From NCBI RefSeq assembly GCF_000472865.1, contig NZ_AXAP01000005.1, positions 146,394 through 210,393 on the forward strand: 64,000 nucleotides of DNA, in the 5' to 3' direction. Under the pieces are notes generated by a model. That model was not told the DNA's origin and did no database searches. It was given only the letters and a program-made list of their open reading frames with translations. Made by a program: the position numbers and the translations under genes. Positions 17,453 through 25,155 of the stretch are shown here, in pieces (the first letter of the stretch is position 1; each line of letters opens with the position of its first letter). The stretch comes from Bradyrhizobium elkanii WSM2783 (GTDB lineage: Bacteria > Pseudomonadota > Alphaproteobacteria > Rhizobiales > Xanthobacteraceae).

Positions 17453-18289
17453 ATGTACAAGAACATTCTGGTGCTGGTGCCCACGGAATTGTCGACGCGT
17501 CCGGTCGCCGATGGCTCGATATCGCTCGCGGCCACGTCCAAAGCCGAACTTGAAGCGCTGGCGATAGGCTACGAGGCAAGCAGCATACCGATGACGGCGG
17601 AAGGCGGCGCCGCGGTCGGCTCGATCTATGAGATAGAGCGTCAGCGCGCGTTCGAGCGCGCTGACGGCGCGTTGCGCATGTTCGAGGCGCAGGCCAGGAA
17701 TGCAGGCATCACCTACCGCTGTCGCGCCCTCAGCGCGCTTCCGGGCGAGGCCGTCGAGATCGTCGGCGCGGCCGCGCGGCTGCACGACCTGACGATCGTG
17801 TCGCAGCCCGAAGTCGATCGCGACACCTTCGACAACAACCTCGCCCAGCAAACCCTATTCGAGGCCGGCGGCCCGGTGCTGTTCATGCCTTACACATTCA
17901 AGGGCGCGTTCACGGCAAAGCGGATCGGCATCTGCTGGGATGGCAGCCGCGTTGCGGCGCGCGCCTTGCATGACGCCATGCCGTTCCTGAAGGCGGCAGA
18001 GACGCTGACGGTCATCACCGTCAACGAAGACGACAACGTGCCGAGCGAGGCGTCGCCGACCCATCTCGCGCGGTACCTGGCGCATGTCGGCGTCGCGGTC
18101 CATCTGACCTCGCTCAGGATGGACGATTCCGAAATCCAGCCGGGCATCCTGTCGCTCGCGGCCGACGAGTCGCTCGATCTCCTGGTGATGGGCGGCTACG
18201 GGCATTCGCGCCTCAAGGAAACCGTGCTCGGCGGGGTCACGCGCGACATGCTGCGCTCGATGACTGTGCCGACGCTGATGTCGCATTAG
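17453..18289 (+). CDS. Universal stress protein (tandem UspA-like)
   Basis: A 278-residue protein. The N-terminus MYKNILVLVPTELSTRPVAD resembles a first Usp domain. The C-terminal domain carries the nucleotide-binding signature DLLVMGGYGHSRLKETVLGGVTRDML, followed by VPTLMSH. Usp proteins bind ATP or ADP and act in survival of starvation, redox and low-oxygen stress. The ATG at 17453 is preferred because AGGGAGAG lies just upstream. It is divergent from phaB across a FixK-type dyad, which suggests shared oxygen control, and a CBS-BON gene follows. Confidence 0.9.
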   Translation: MYKNILVLVPTELSTRPVADGSISLAATSKAELEALAIGYEASSIPMTAEGGAAVGSIYEIERQRAFERADGALRMFEAQARNAGITYRCRALSALPGEAVEIVGAAARLHDLTIVSQPEVDRDTFDNNLAQQTLFEAGGPVLFMPYTFKGAFTAKRIGICWDGSRVAARALHDAMPFLKAAETLTVITVNEDDNVPSEASPTHLARYLAHVGVAVHLTSLRMDDSEIQPGILSLAADESLDLLVMGGYGHSRLKETVLGGVTRDMLRSMTVPTLMSH

Positions 18290-18296
18290 ATTCTTT

Positions 18297-18350
18297 GTTT
18301 GACGCGTTTTCTTTACGCGAACCGGTATCCACTTCGCTTGAAAACGCTCT
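18297..18350. repeat. Short conserved intergenic sequence (rhizobial type)
   Basis: The stretch TTTGACGCGTTTTCTTTACG, followed by CGAACCGGTATCCACTTCGC, resembles a sequence I recall as recurrent between genes in Bradyrhizobium. Only one copy was seen in this window, so the repeat status rests on memory. Confidence 0.4.
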
Positions 18351-18368
18351 GGATTCGAGACACATGCC

Positions 18369-19091
18369 ATGCGCGCCCACCAGATCATGACCAGGGACGT
18401 CATCACCGTCAGCCCTCATGCATCCATCATGGATGCCGCCAACATCATGCTGCGCTGTCACCTGAGCGGCCTGCCGGTGATGGGCGAAGACGGCATGCTC
18501 AAGGGCATCGTCTCCGAGAGCGACTTCCTTTGCCGCGGCGAGATCGGCACCGGCCGCCGGCGCCCGGGCTGGCTGCATTTCTTCGCCGGGCCCGGCCGCG
18601 CGGCGATCGATTTCGTGCATGAACGCGGGCGTCACGTCGAAGACGTCATGACGCCGGATCCGATCACGGTGGACGAGCAGACGCCCTTGGACGAGCTCGT
18701 GCGCATCATGGAAAAGAGGCGCGTGAAGCGCCTGCCGGTGATGAGCGGCAAGATGCTCGTCGGCATCATCACGCGCGCCAACATCCTTCAGGCGGTCGCG
18801 AGCCTTGCCAAGGAAATCCCCGAGCCGACCGCTGACGACCAACATATCCGCGATCGTATCCTGCGTCAGATCCAGGGCACAGACTGGCGGCCCGCCGGCT
18901 TCCAGGTCACCGTGCGCAACGGCGTCGCTCATCTCCATGGTGTCATCTTCGACGACAGCACGCGCAAGGCGGCCATCGTTCTCGCCGAGAACACCGCCGG
19001 CGTTAAAACGGTCCACGATCACCTTTGCTTCGTGGATACTTATTCGGGGTACTATGTGGAGCCGCCGGAAGACGTCAGTGCGGCGAGGTGA
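18369..19091 (+). CDS. CBS-pair and BON domain protein
   Basis: A 240-residue cytoplasmic protein. Two CBS motifs occupy about residues 4-145: MTRDVITVSPHASIMDAANIM and, after a linker, MTPDPITVDEQTPLDELVRIM, each ending in LPVM. A C-terminal BON domain (IRDRILRQIQ ... FQVTVRNGVAHLHGVI ... GVKTVHDHL) may contact phospholipid or other ligands. CBS pairs sense adenosine nucleotides or S-adenosylmethionine. Its position after the universal stress gene fits a role in energy-state sensing. The gene has its own ATG with no strong ribosome binding site visible. Confidence 0.88.
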   Translation: MRAHQIMTRDVITVSPHASIMDAANIMLRCHLSGLPVMGEDGMLKGIVSESDFLCRGEIGTGRRRPGWLHFFAGPGRAAIDFVHERGRHVEDVMTPDPITVDEQTPLDELVRIMEKRRVKRLPVMSGKMLVGIITRANILQAVASLAKEIPEPTADDQHIRDRILRQIQGTDWRPAGFQVTVRNGVAHLHGVIFDDSTRKAAIVLAENTAGVKTVHDHLCFVDTYSGYYVEPPEDVSAAR

Positions 19092-19384
19092 ACCGCCCCC
19101 GGGAGCGCTGCCGATTCCGTGATATCTAACTACGCCTCGTGAAGCGATCTTTCGAAAGCGGCCGATCTCTTTCGGAAATGCACGCAACGGGGGCGCTGCA
19201 GGATCGATCGTCTGGGATCGACAGCAAGCGCATGTCGAAAAAGTACGGCCGACATTCCGGATCGAACGAAAAGTTCTTGCGCATTCTGGCGAAGCCTTAT
19301 CGGCTGACGTACCCTTCGTGTAGATATGGGTGCGGCTTCGATACAATCGCCGCACGGAAATTCGTTCAGGATCGGACTATCGCC

Positions 19385-20086
19385 ATGCTCAACGATGGGC
19401 GAGCATTTGACCGCGAGACAACAACAACGGCCGGCAGCTCGAACATCTCGTCGGAGCGAGCGCTGGGTATCGCGTATATATGGCGCTTTGCGCCGCGTTG
19501 GCATCAACGCACAAGGCGCATCGTCACGGGAATAGCCGGGCTCGCCGCGGTGGGCACCGTATTGGGCGGCCTGACCGGCTATTGGACGACCTACAAGGCG
19601 CTCAATGACTGGATCAGCCGCAGGCAAGTGGTGATGCCGGCGCCGCGCCTCTCCATTGCCGTGCTGCCCTTCGAGAATCTCAGCGGCGATCCGGCGCAGG
19701 ATTATTTCGGCGACGCCGTCGTCGAGAACCTGACGACGGACTTATCCGTCAACATCCCGGCTCTTGTCGTCATCACCGGCGGCTCGGCACTGACAGACAG
19801 AAACCAGAGGATCGATCCCAAACGGATCGGTCAGGAGCTGAATGTCCGCTACCTGCTGCTCGGTTCGGTGCTTCGCTCCGCCGAGCAGCTTCGCATCAAT
19901 GCGCGGCTGGTCGACGCCGAAAACGGCGAGCAGTTGTGGGCGGATCGCGTCGACGGAAGCGCGGCCGATTTATTGAAGTTGCAGGATCAGGTCACATCCC
20001 GCATTTCCAGCTCGCTTCAATTCACCTTGCCGATCGCCTGGATGCGCAAGACGCAGATGACGACGACCACGCTATTGTCGATGTGA
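19385..20086 (+). CDS. Truncated TolB-like/adenylate-cyclase-associated domain protein, possibly decayed
   Basis: The frame carries a transmembrane segment (IVTGIAGLAAVGTVLGGLTGYW) followed by a TolB N-terminal-like domain: LSIAVLPFENLSGDPAQDYF, then RYLLLGSVLRSAEQLRINARL and LQDQVTSRISSSLQF. In full-length relatives this module precedes TPR repeats or belongs to adenylate cyclases. Here the frame ends abruptly after about 20 unrelated residues, and a plausible continuation (ADRLDAQDADDDDHAIVD) lies in another frame. That suggests a frameshifted remnant. The start is uncertain: a GTG at 19139 and ATGs at 19178, 19232 and 19385 are all in frame. Confidence 0.55.
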   Translation: MLNDGRAFDRETTTTAGSSNISSERALGIAYIWRFAPRWHQRTRRIVTGIAGLAAVGTVLGGLTGYWTTYKALNDWISRRQVVMPAPRLSIAVLPFENLSGDPAQDYFGDAVVENLTTDLSVNIPALVVITGGSALTDRNQRIDPKRIGQELNVRYLLLGSVLRSAEQLRINARLVDAENGEQLWADRVDGSAADLLKLQDQVTSRISSSLQFTLPIAWMRKTQMTTTTLLSM

Positions 20087-20455
20087 CGCCAAGCGACGGC
20101 ATCGCAAGGGATGCCTGACAATCCCTACAATATGGTCGGATATTTTTTCTTCAGAAGCGAAGCAAATTTTCTGGCGGCCCAGGCAGATAACCCGAAAGCT
20201 ATACGAAGGTATAGAACGGGCATACTAACGACTTCCCTCACGGCTTTATCCGCGGCCAACTCTCTCAGAACTAAAGCAAATTCGCCTCGACGCGGAGGCG
20301 AGCACGTTGCCGCCATTTGCAATATCTAACACCCGCTAAGCATCTATAACGGGCATCATAGCGCGAAGGGCATATGCTCTTCAGAATTGCAACTGTTGCA
20401 TTCGCAGAGTTCCTCGGTCGCAGGCGATGCCGACCGAAACTAGAAAGGATGAGCG
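20087..20455. other. Non-coding region upstream of the AraC gene
   Basis: I see no protein gene here that I can support. A 72-codon frame at 20111-20329 resembles nothing I know. The dyad TGCAAC-T-GTTGCA at 20388-20400, 56 nt upstream of the AraC ATG, could be an operator, but this is weak. Confidence 0.4.
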
Positions 20456-21511
20456 ATGCTTACGCAGGCTATCAACGAGAGGCTGAGCCGCCCTCACGTC
20501 AGCCTCCCGGTCGGCTCGGAATCGCACCACGTCCATCCTGATGCCGAAGGGCTCCGCCAGGAGCACAAGTGGCGCGACCTGAAACAGGATGATGCGGCTG
20601 CGATCGGGGAGATCGCGATTTCGCGCTGGGCGGGTTCGCAAACCGGCTCCCGATACGAGGAGGCGGCAACGCCGCCCGGTCGATATGTGGTGGCGATCGC
20701 CCTGAAGAGCACGCGCCTCACCCTGACACGGGGGCGGCAGATCATTTTCGACGGGGTCATGCCGGCGGGCACGCTGCACGTCACGGCGCCTTCGACCCAG
20801 CTTGGTGCGCAGTTTCACGCCCCCTACGACTTCCTGCACTTCCATGTCTCGGCCGACTATCTTCACGGGCACCGCGCCGCGGCCGAGCCCTGTGCGACCG
20901 GCGAGGATCTCGGCGACCTCATCCTGCTGCGGGACTCCTTTGCCGAGCAGCTCGGCAGGGCGCTGATCGAGCGCGGCAATGCCAGGGACCCGGCTTTCAC
21001 CCGCTGCATTGGTCAAACGCTGGCCATGCATATCGCCCGACTCGAGACGCCGCGGAGCAAGGTCAACGCGCTGCCGAAATGGCGGCTCAGGCGGGTCGAA
21101 GAGTACGTCAACGCAAACTATCATCGCAGCGTCAGTCTTGCCGATCTGGCCAAGGCCGCCGGCCTGTCCCGCATGCATTTTGCGGCCCAGTTCCGGGCGG
21201 CGACAGGCTTTCGTCCGCGCGAATATCTGCTGCATCGGCGCGTCGAGCGCGCGAAATCGATCCTCTCCGACGGCGAGACGCCCCTGGCCGAGGTCGCATT
21301 GGCAGTGGGCTTTTGCACCCAAGCGCATTTCTCGACTGTCTTCAAGCGCATCACCGGGGAAACGCCGGCGCGCTGGCGAACCGCCAGCCGAAGCGCATCG
21401 CCCTCGCCGATCGACCAGAGCGTCCGGACCAAGATCCCGTTCGGCCGGCCACGGGCTCAAGTACGGCACGCGGATCATCTCATTGCCGCCGGCGGTCACG
21501 CCTCGCCGTGA
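20456..21511 (+). CDS. AraC-family transcriptional regulator
   Basis: A 351-residue regulator. The C-terminal third carries the two helix-turn-helix motifs of AraC/XylS proteins (VSLADLAKAAGLSRMHFAAQF and PLAEVALAVGFCTQAHFSTVF), separated by the characteristic REYLLHRRVERAKSIL helix. The N-terminal 200 residues would form the effector-binding or dimerisation part and do not match a family I recognise. Two large winged-helix ATPase regulators follow on the same strand, and a regulatory relationship is possible but unproven. A dyad in the promoter region could be its own operator. Confidence 0.9.
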   Translation: MLTQAINERLSRPHVSLPVGSESHHVHPDAEGLRQEHKWRDLKQDDAAAIGEIAISRWAGSQTGSRYEEAATPPGRYVVAIALKSTRLTLTRGRQIIFDGVMPAGTLHVTAPSTQLGAQFHAPYDFLHFHVSADYLHGHRAAAEPCATGEDLGDLILLRDSFAEQLGRALIERGNARDPAFTRCIGQTLAMHIARLETPRSKVNALPKWRLRRVEEYVNANYHRSVSLADLAKAAGLSRMHFAAQFRAATGFRPREYLLHRRVERAKSILSDGETPLAEVALAVGFCTQAHFSTVFKRITGETPARWRTASRSASPSPIDQSVRTKIPFGRPRAQVRHADHLIAAGGHASP

Positions 21512-21677
21512 CAGCACCTGAGGCCGTGTCGCAAATTGCGACACCGGCCGCCCCATAGTCACTTGCAATCATTCGATTGAAAATCGGCATCATCGCCGTG
21601 GCAGCTCGCGCGCGCATGCTTTTGCCGCGCGGCGCGATATTATTCCTATTTCGATCTGTCGGACGCAGCGCTGTCGG

Positions 21678-21712
21678 GTAACACCTTTGGCTATCCTGTA
21701 ACACCTTTGGCT
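21678..21712. repeat. Tandem 15-bp direct repeat
   Basis: GTAACACCTTTGGCT occurs twice at a 20-bp period. The GGTAACA core and paired arrangement recall the two-unit ends of the IS481-family element at the right side of the window, so this may be a relic IS end. The rest of the 21512-21881 gap contains nothing further I can name. Confidence 0.5.
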
Positions 21713-21881
21713 AAGGTTGCTAGGCGTTCGGAAAGCAATATGATGCGCTGGATTGGTCCCTCGACGATCTCAGGTCATTTGGAGTTCGGACGGGCACCGC
21801 GACGTGTTGCTCCGGTGCGCATCAAGCTGATGCGGTGAAGGACGGAGAGCGTCGGCCACCTGCTTGATTGAGGTCCCGAAC

Positions 21882-24815
21882 ATGGGCGACCGCACGCAAC
21901 GCGCCGTCCGCGAGGCCGGTCGGGATTCGGCCGCGCCGGAGACCGTTTGCTTCGGTCCGTTTCGGCTGCATGCAGGGCAAAGAACGCTGGAGAAGGACGG
22001 CACTCCGATTCAGCTCGGCGGCCGGGCGCTTAATCTTTTGATCGCCCTGGTCGAGCGTGCCGGCACGGTGGTCAGCAAGACTGACCTCTTGGCCAAGGTG
22101 TGGCCCGACATCATCGTCGATGAAGGCAGCCTCAGGGTGCAGATCGCGGGCCTTCGGAAAGCGCTCGGCGACGGCGAGGCCGGCGCGAGATACCTGACCA
22201 CCGTTTCGGGGCAGGGCTACTGTTTCGTCGGACGGCTTTCGCATCCGAATAATCAGGAGCAGTCCTCGATCGGGCCGAGCTCCGAACCGCCCCACAATCT
22301 GCCGGCGCGGCCGATGCGGATGGTGGGACGCGACCAGACCGTCCGCGACATATCGGCCAAATTGAGGAGCGAGCGTTTCGTCACCGTCGTCGGCCCCGGC
22401 GGCGTCGGCAAGACCACGGTGGCGGTCTCCGTCGGCCATGAATTGCTGGAAGCGTTCGCCGGTGCGGTCCGCTTCCTCGACTTTGGGACACTCCATGATC
22501 CCGCACTCGTTCCAAATGTCGTCGCCTCGGCGCTCGGCCTCCTCGGCCAGGCTGGTGATCCATCGGACAGTCTGGTGAACCTGCTCCGCGACAGGCGGAT
22601 GCTGCTGATACTGGATTGTTGCGAGCATGTGATCGAGACATCGGCCGCGCTGGCCGAGCGGCTCTATGCGGAGGCGCCGCAGCTCCATATCCTGGCCACC
22701 AGCCGGGAGTCGCTGCGGGTCGAGGGCGAGCATGTTCACCGTCTGCAGCCGCTCTTGAGCCCGCCTGATGACGCCGGCCTGACGGCCGCACAGGCACTTG
22801 CCTTTCCCGCAGTCCAGCTATTTGTGGAGCGCGCGGCTGCGAGCGGCGGGCATCTCATCGAGCTGAGCGACGCGGACGCGCGCCTGGTTGGCGAGATCTG
22901 CCGCAGGCTGGATGGCATCGCACTGGCGATCGAGCTCGCCGCCAGCCGCGCCAGTGCCTCCAATATCAAGGATACGGTCGCGCTCTTGAACGACGCATTC
23001 AAGCTCCTGGGCGAGGGACAGCATGCCGTGCTGCCACGGCATCAGACCCTGCGCGCGACGCTCGACTGGAGTTACAAATTGCTGTCGGAGCCCGAGCGCA
23101 TGGTGCTGCGGCGGGCGGCCGTGTTCGCCGGCAGCTTCACCTTGGAAGCCGCGCGCTCGGTTGCTGGCGCAGAGGACGCCGACGACGGGCATGTGATCGC
23201 GGCCGTTGCCAGCCTGGTGGCGAAATCCATGCTTGCGGCAAGCGCGAGCGGCACATCAACGCGATACAGATTGCTCGACACGGCACGGGCCTATGCCCTG
23301 GAACGGCTTGCCGCCAGCATGGATGCCGATGCGACGGCGCGGCGGCATGCCCGCTATTTCCTGCATCTGCTGCAAGAGATCGGTAGCGGCTCGGCCCCAT
23401 CATCGGAAGCGAACCGATTTGCGGCGATCGCGGACCAGTTCGGAAACATACGCGCGGCGCTGACCTGGTGCTTCTCCGAACGCGGCGACCGCGCAACGGG
23501 CGTCGCGCTGGCCGCAGCGGCCATGCCGTTTTTCCTCAAACTGTCCCTGTTCGCCGAGTGCCAGCTCTGGGCCAAGCGCGCGATCGCACAGCTTGACGTG
23601 GCAAATCACAGCCTGAAATACGACCTCGACCTTCACGCCGCCCTGGGCCTGGCGCTGTTGCTCACGAAGGGGACCACCGACGACGTTTACGCCTTTCTGA
23701 CGCGAGCGCTTCGAATAGCCGAAGAGATCGGCGACGTATCCAGCCAGCTTCGCCTGATCGAGCGCGTTCACGTGTTCCAGATGAGGGCGGGAAATTTCAC
23801 GGAAGCGCTGGCGCTCGCCAAACGCGGCGAAGCCGTCGCGTCCGATCACGGCGACCGCATTAAACTTGCGCATATGCGGATCGCGCTCGGCGTCTCCTGC
23901 CATCTTGCCGGAGACGCGCGGCTCGCCCGGTCTTATGTGGAATCGGCGTTGTTGCAATTGCCGGGCTCGGAACCTGATGTCGATGATCCCCTGAACTACG
24001 ACTACCTCAGTCGCGCACGAATCACGCTGGCTCGCATCCTGTGGCTTCAGGGATATCCCGATCAGGCAGTCGACACGGCGCGGCGGGCCATCGCCGACAC
24101 GATGCGTATCGGTCATCCTGCCAAGCTCTGCATGGCGATGCTTTGGGCATTCTCGATCTTTGTCTGGAACTCGGAAACGGAGAGCTACGAAGAATACGCC
24201 GACAGGCTTATCCTGGAGGCGAGCAAGCACGCGCTCGGGCCGTACCAGACGATTGGCTACGGAACAAAAGGCGTTGTCCTGGTGGCGCAAGGCCAGGTCG
24301 AGACCGGGATTGCGCTGCTGCGGGGCGCGCTCGAAGTCATGCACAGCCATCGATATGGCTCGCTCGCGGATTTCCGCATCGCGCTGGCGCAGGCGCTCGC
24401 CACCATCGGGCGGGAAAAGGAGGCGCTTGATACGATCGATCTGGCAATCGGCCGTGTCGGGCAGAACAAGGATATGTTCTGCATGCCCGAGCTGCTGCGC
24501 GCAAAGGCGGAAGTGCTGCTCTCCGCACGAAGCCCCGATCCGGTGCAGGCAGAGCGCTGCCTGAAGGAGTCGATTGACCTGGCCCGCCGTCAATCGGCGC
24601 TCGCCATGGAACTGGTTGCCGCGACCTGCCTCGCGAGACTTTGGCTCGGGCAGGATCGCGCTGCCGAGGCGCGGCAGCTCCTCGCCCCGACCTATGCCCG
24701 CTTTACCGAAGGGTTCAACAGCCGCGCGCTCAAGACGGCACGGGCGCTGTTGGATGAGCTGGGCGCGCAACATTTGGATTCGTCGACGGATGCAAGACTG
24801 GCGGTTCGGGGATAA
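21882..24815 (+). CDS. Winged-helix / STAND-type NTPase / TPR transcriptional regulator (paralog 1)
   Basis: A 977-residue protein with three regions. Residues 22-118 form an OmpR/CadC-type winged helix (FGPFRLHAGQRTLEKDG ... VDEGSLRVQIAGLRKALG ... GQGYCF). Residues about 150-400 form an NB-ARC-like NTPase with Walker A GPGGVGKT (171-178) and Walker B LLILD (241-245), then HILATSRESLRVEGE. The remainder is helical, TPR-like and AfsR/MalT-like in layout. I chose the ATG at 21882 with GAGGT upstream. A close paralog follows 340 nt later. Such proteins are thought to be signal-responsive transcription factors; the ligand and targets are unknown. Confidence 0.88.
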   Translation: MGDRTQRAVREAGRDSAAPETVCFGPFRLHAGQRTLEKDGTPIQLGGRALNLLIALVERAGTVVSKTDLLAKVWPDIIVDEGSLRVQIAGLRKALGDGEAGARYLTTVSGQGYCFVGRLSHPNNQEQSSIGPSSEPPHNLPARPMRMVGRDQTVRDISAKLRSERFVTVVGPGGVGKTTVAVSVGHELLEAFAGAVRFLDFGTLHDPALVPNVVASALGLLGQAGDPSDSLVNLLRDRRMLLILDCCEHVIETSAALAERLYAEAPQLHILATSRESLRVEGEHVHRLQPLLSPPDDAGLTAAQALAFPAVQLFVERAAASGGHLIELSDADARLVGEICRRLDGIALAIELAASRASASNIKDTVALLNDAFKLLGEGQHAVLPRHQTLRATLDWSYKLLSEPERMVLRRAAVFAGSFTLEAARSVAGAEDADDGHVIAAVASLVAKSMLAASASGTSTRYRLLDTARAYALERLAASMDADATARRHARYFLHLLQEIGSGSAPSSEANRFAAIADQFGNIRAALTWCFSERGDRATGVALAAAAMPFFLKLSLFAECQLWAKRAIAQLDVANHSLKYDLDLHAALGLALLLTKGTTDDVYAFLTRALRIAEEIGDVSSQLRLIERVHVFQMRAGNFTEALALAKRGEAVASDHGDRIKLAHMRIALGVSCHLAGDARLARSYVESALLQLPGSEPDVDDPLNYDYLSRARITLARILWLQGYPDQAVDTARRAIADTMRIGHPAKLCMAMLWAFSIFVWNSETESYEEYADRLILEASKHALGPYQTIGYGTKGVVLVAQGQVETGIALLRGALEVMHSHRYGSLADFRIALAQALATIGREKEALDTIDLAIGRVGQNKDMFCMPELLRAKAEVLLSARSPDPVQAERCLKESIDLARRQSALAMELVAATCLARLWLGQDRAAEARQLLAPTYARFTEGFNSRALKTARALLDELGAQHLDSSTDARLAVRG

Positions 24816-25155
24816 GGCACCGAACGCATCCGCTTGGCGCCGATCTGCGTCTATCCGGCAACCGCGATCATGCGAACTCGAAATGAAGGTGCAGATCCGA
24901 AAGACCCGAGCTATCCGATCCGGCATGGTCTGTCGCGTAAGCATTCAAGGCCACCAGCTTGCGCCATCGGCTCGCAGCGCCCTCCCAAGGCAACGAGCCC
25001 AAGGGGGCCGTCCTATCCCCCCGCCCCATCCCCGGGACGGCCCCCTTCTCTCCCCATGCATTGTCCCGTGAGCGGATCCCGTCCAAACTGGTGCCCTAAT
25101 CCGGGCACAAATCATAGTTGGGCCAAAGACGGCTCTCGCAGCAGGCAGGTACCGC
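24816..25155. other. Non-coding gap between the two regulator paralogs
   Basis: I see no gene here. The sequence contains a C-rich stretch around 25010-25060 and a possible Shine-Dalgarno AGGCAGGT just before the next GTG start. No recognisable operator was found. Confidence 0.4.
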
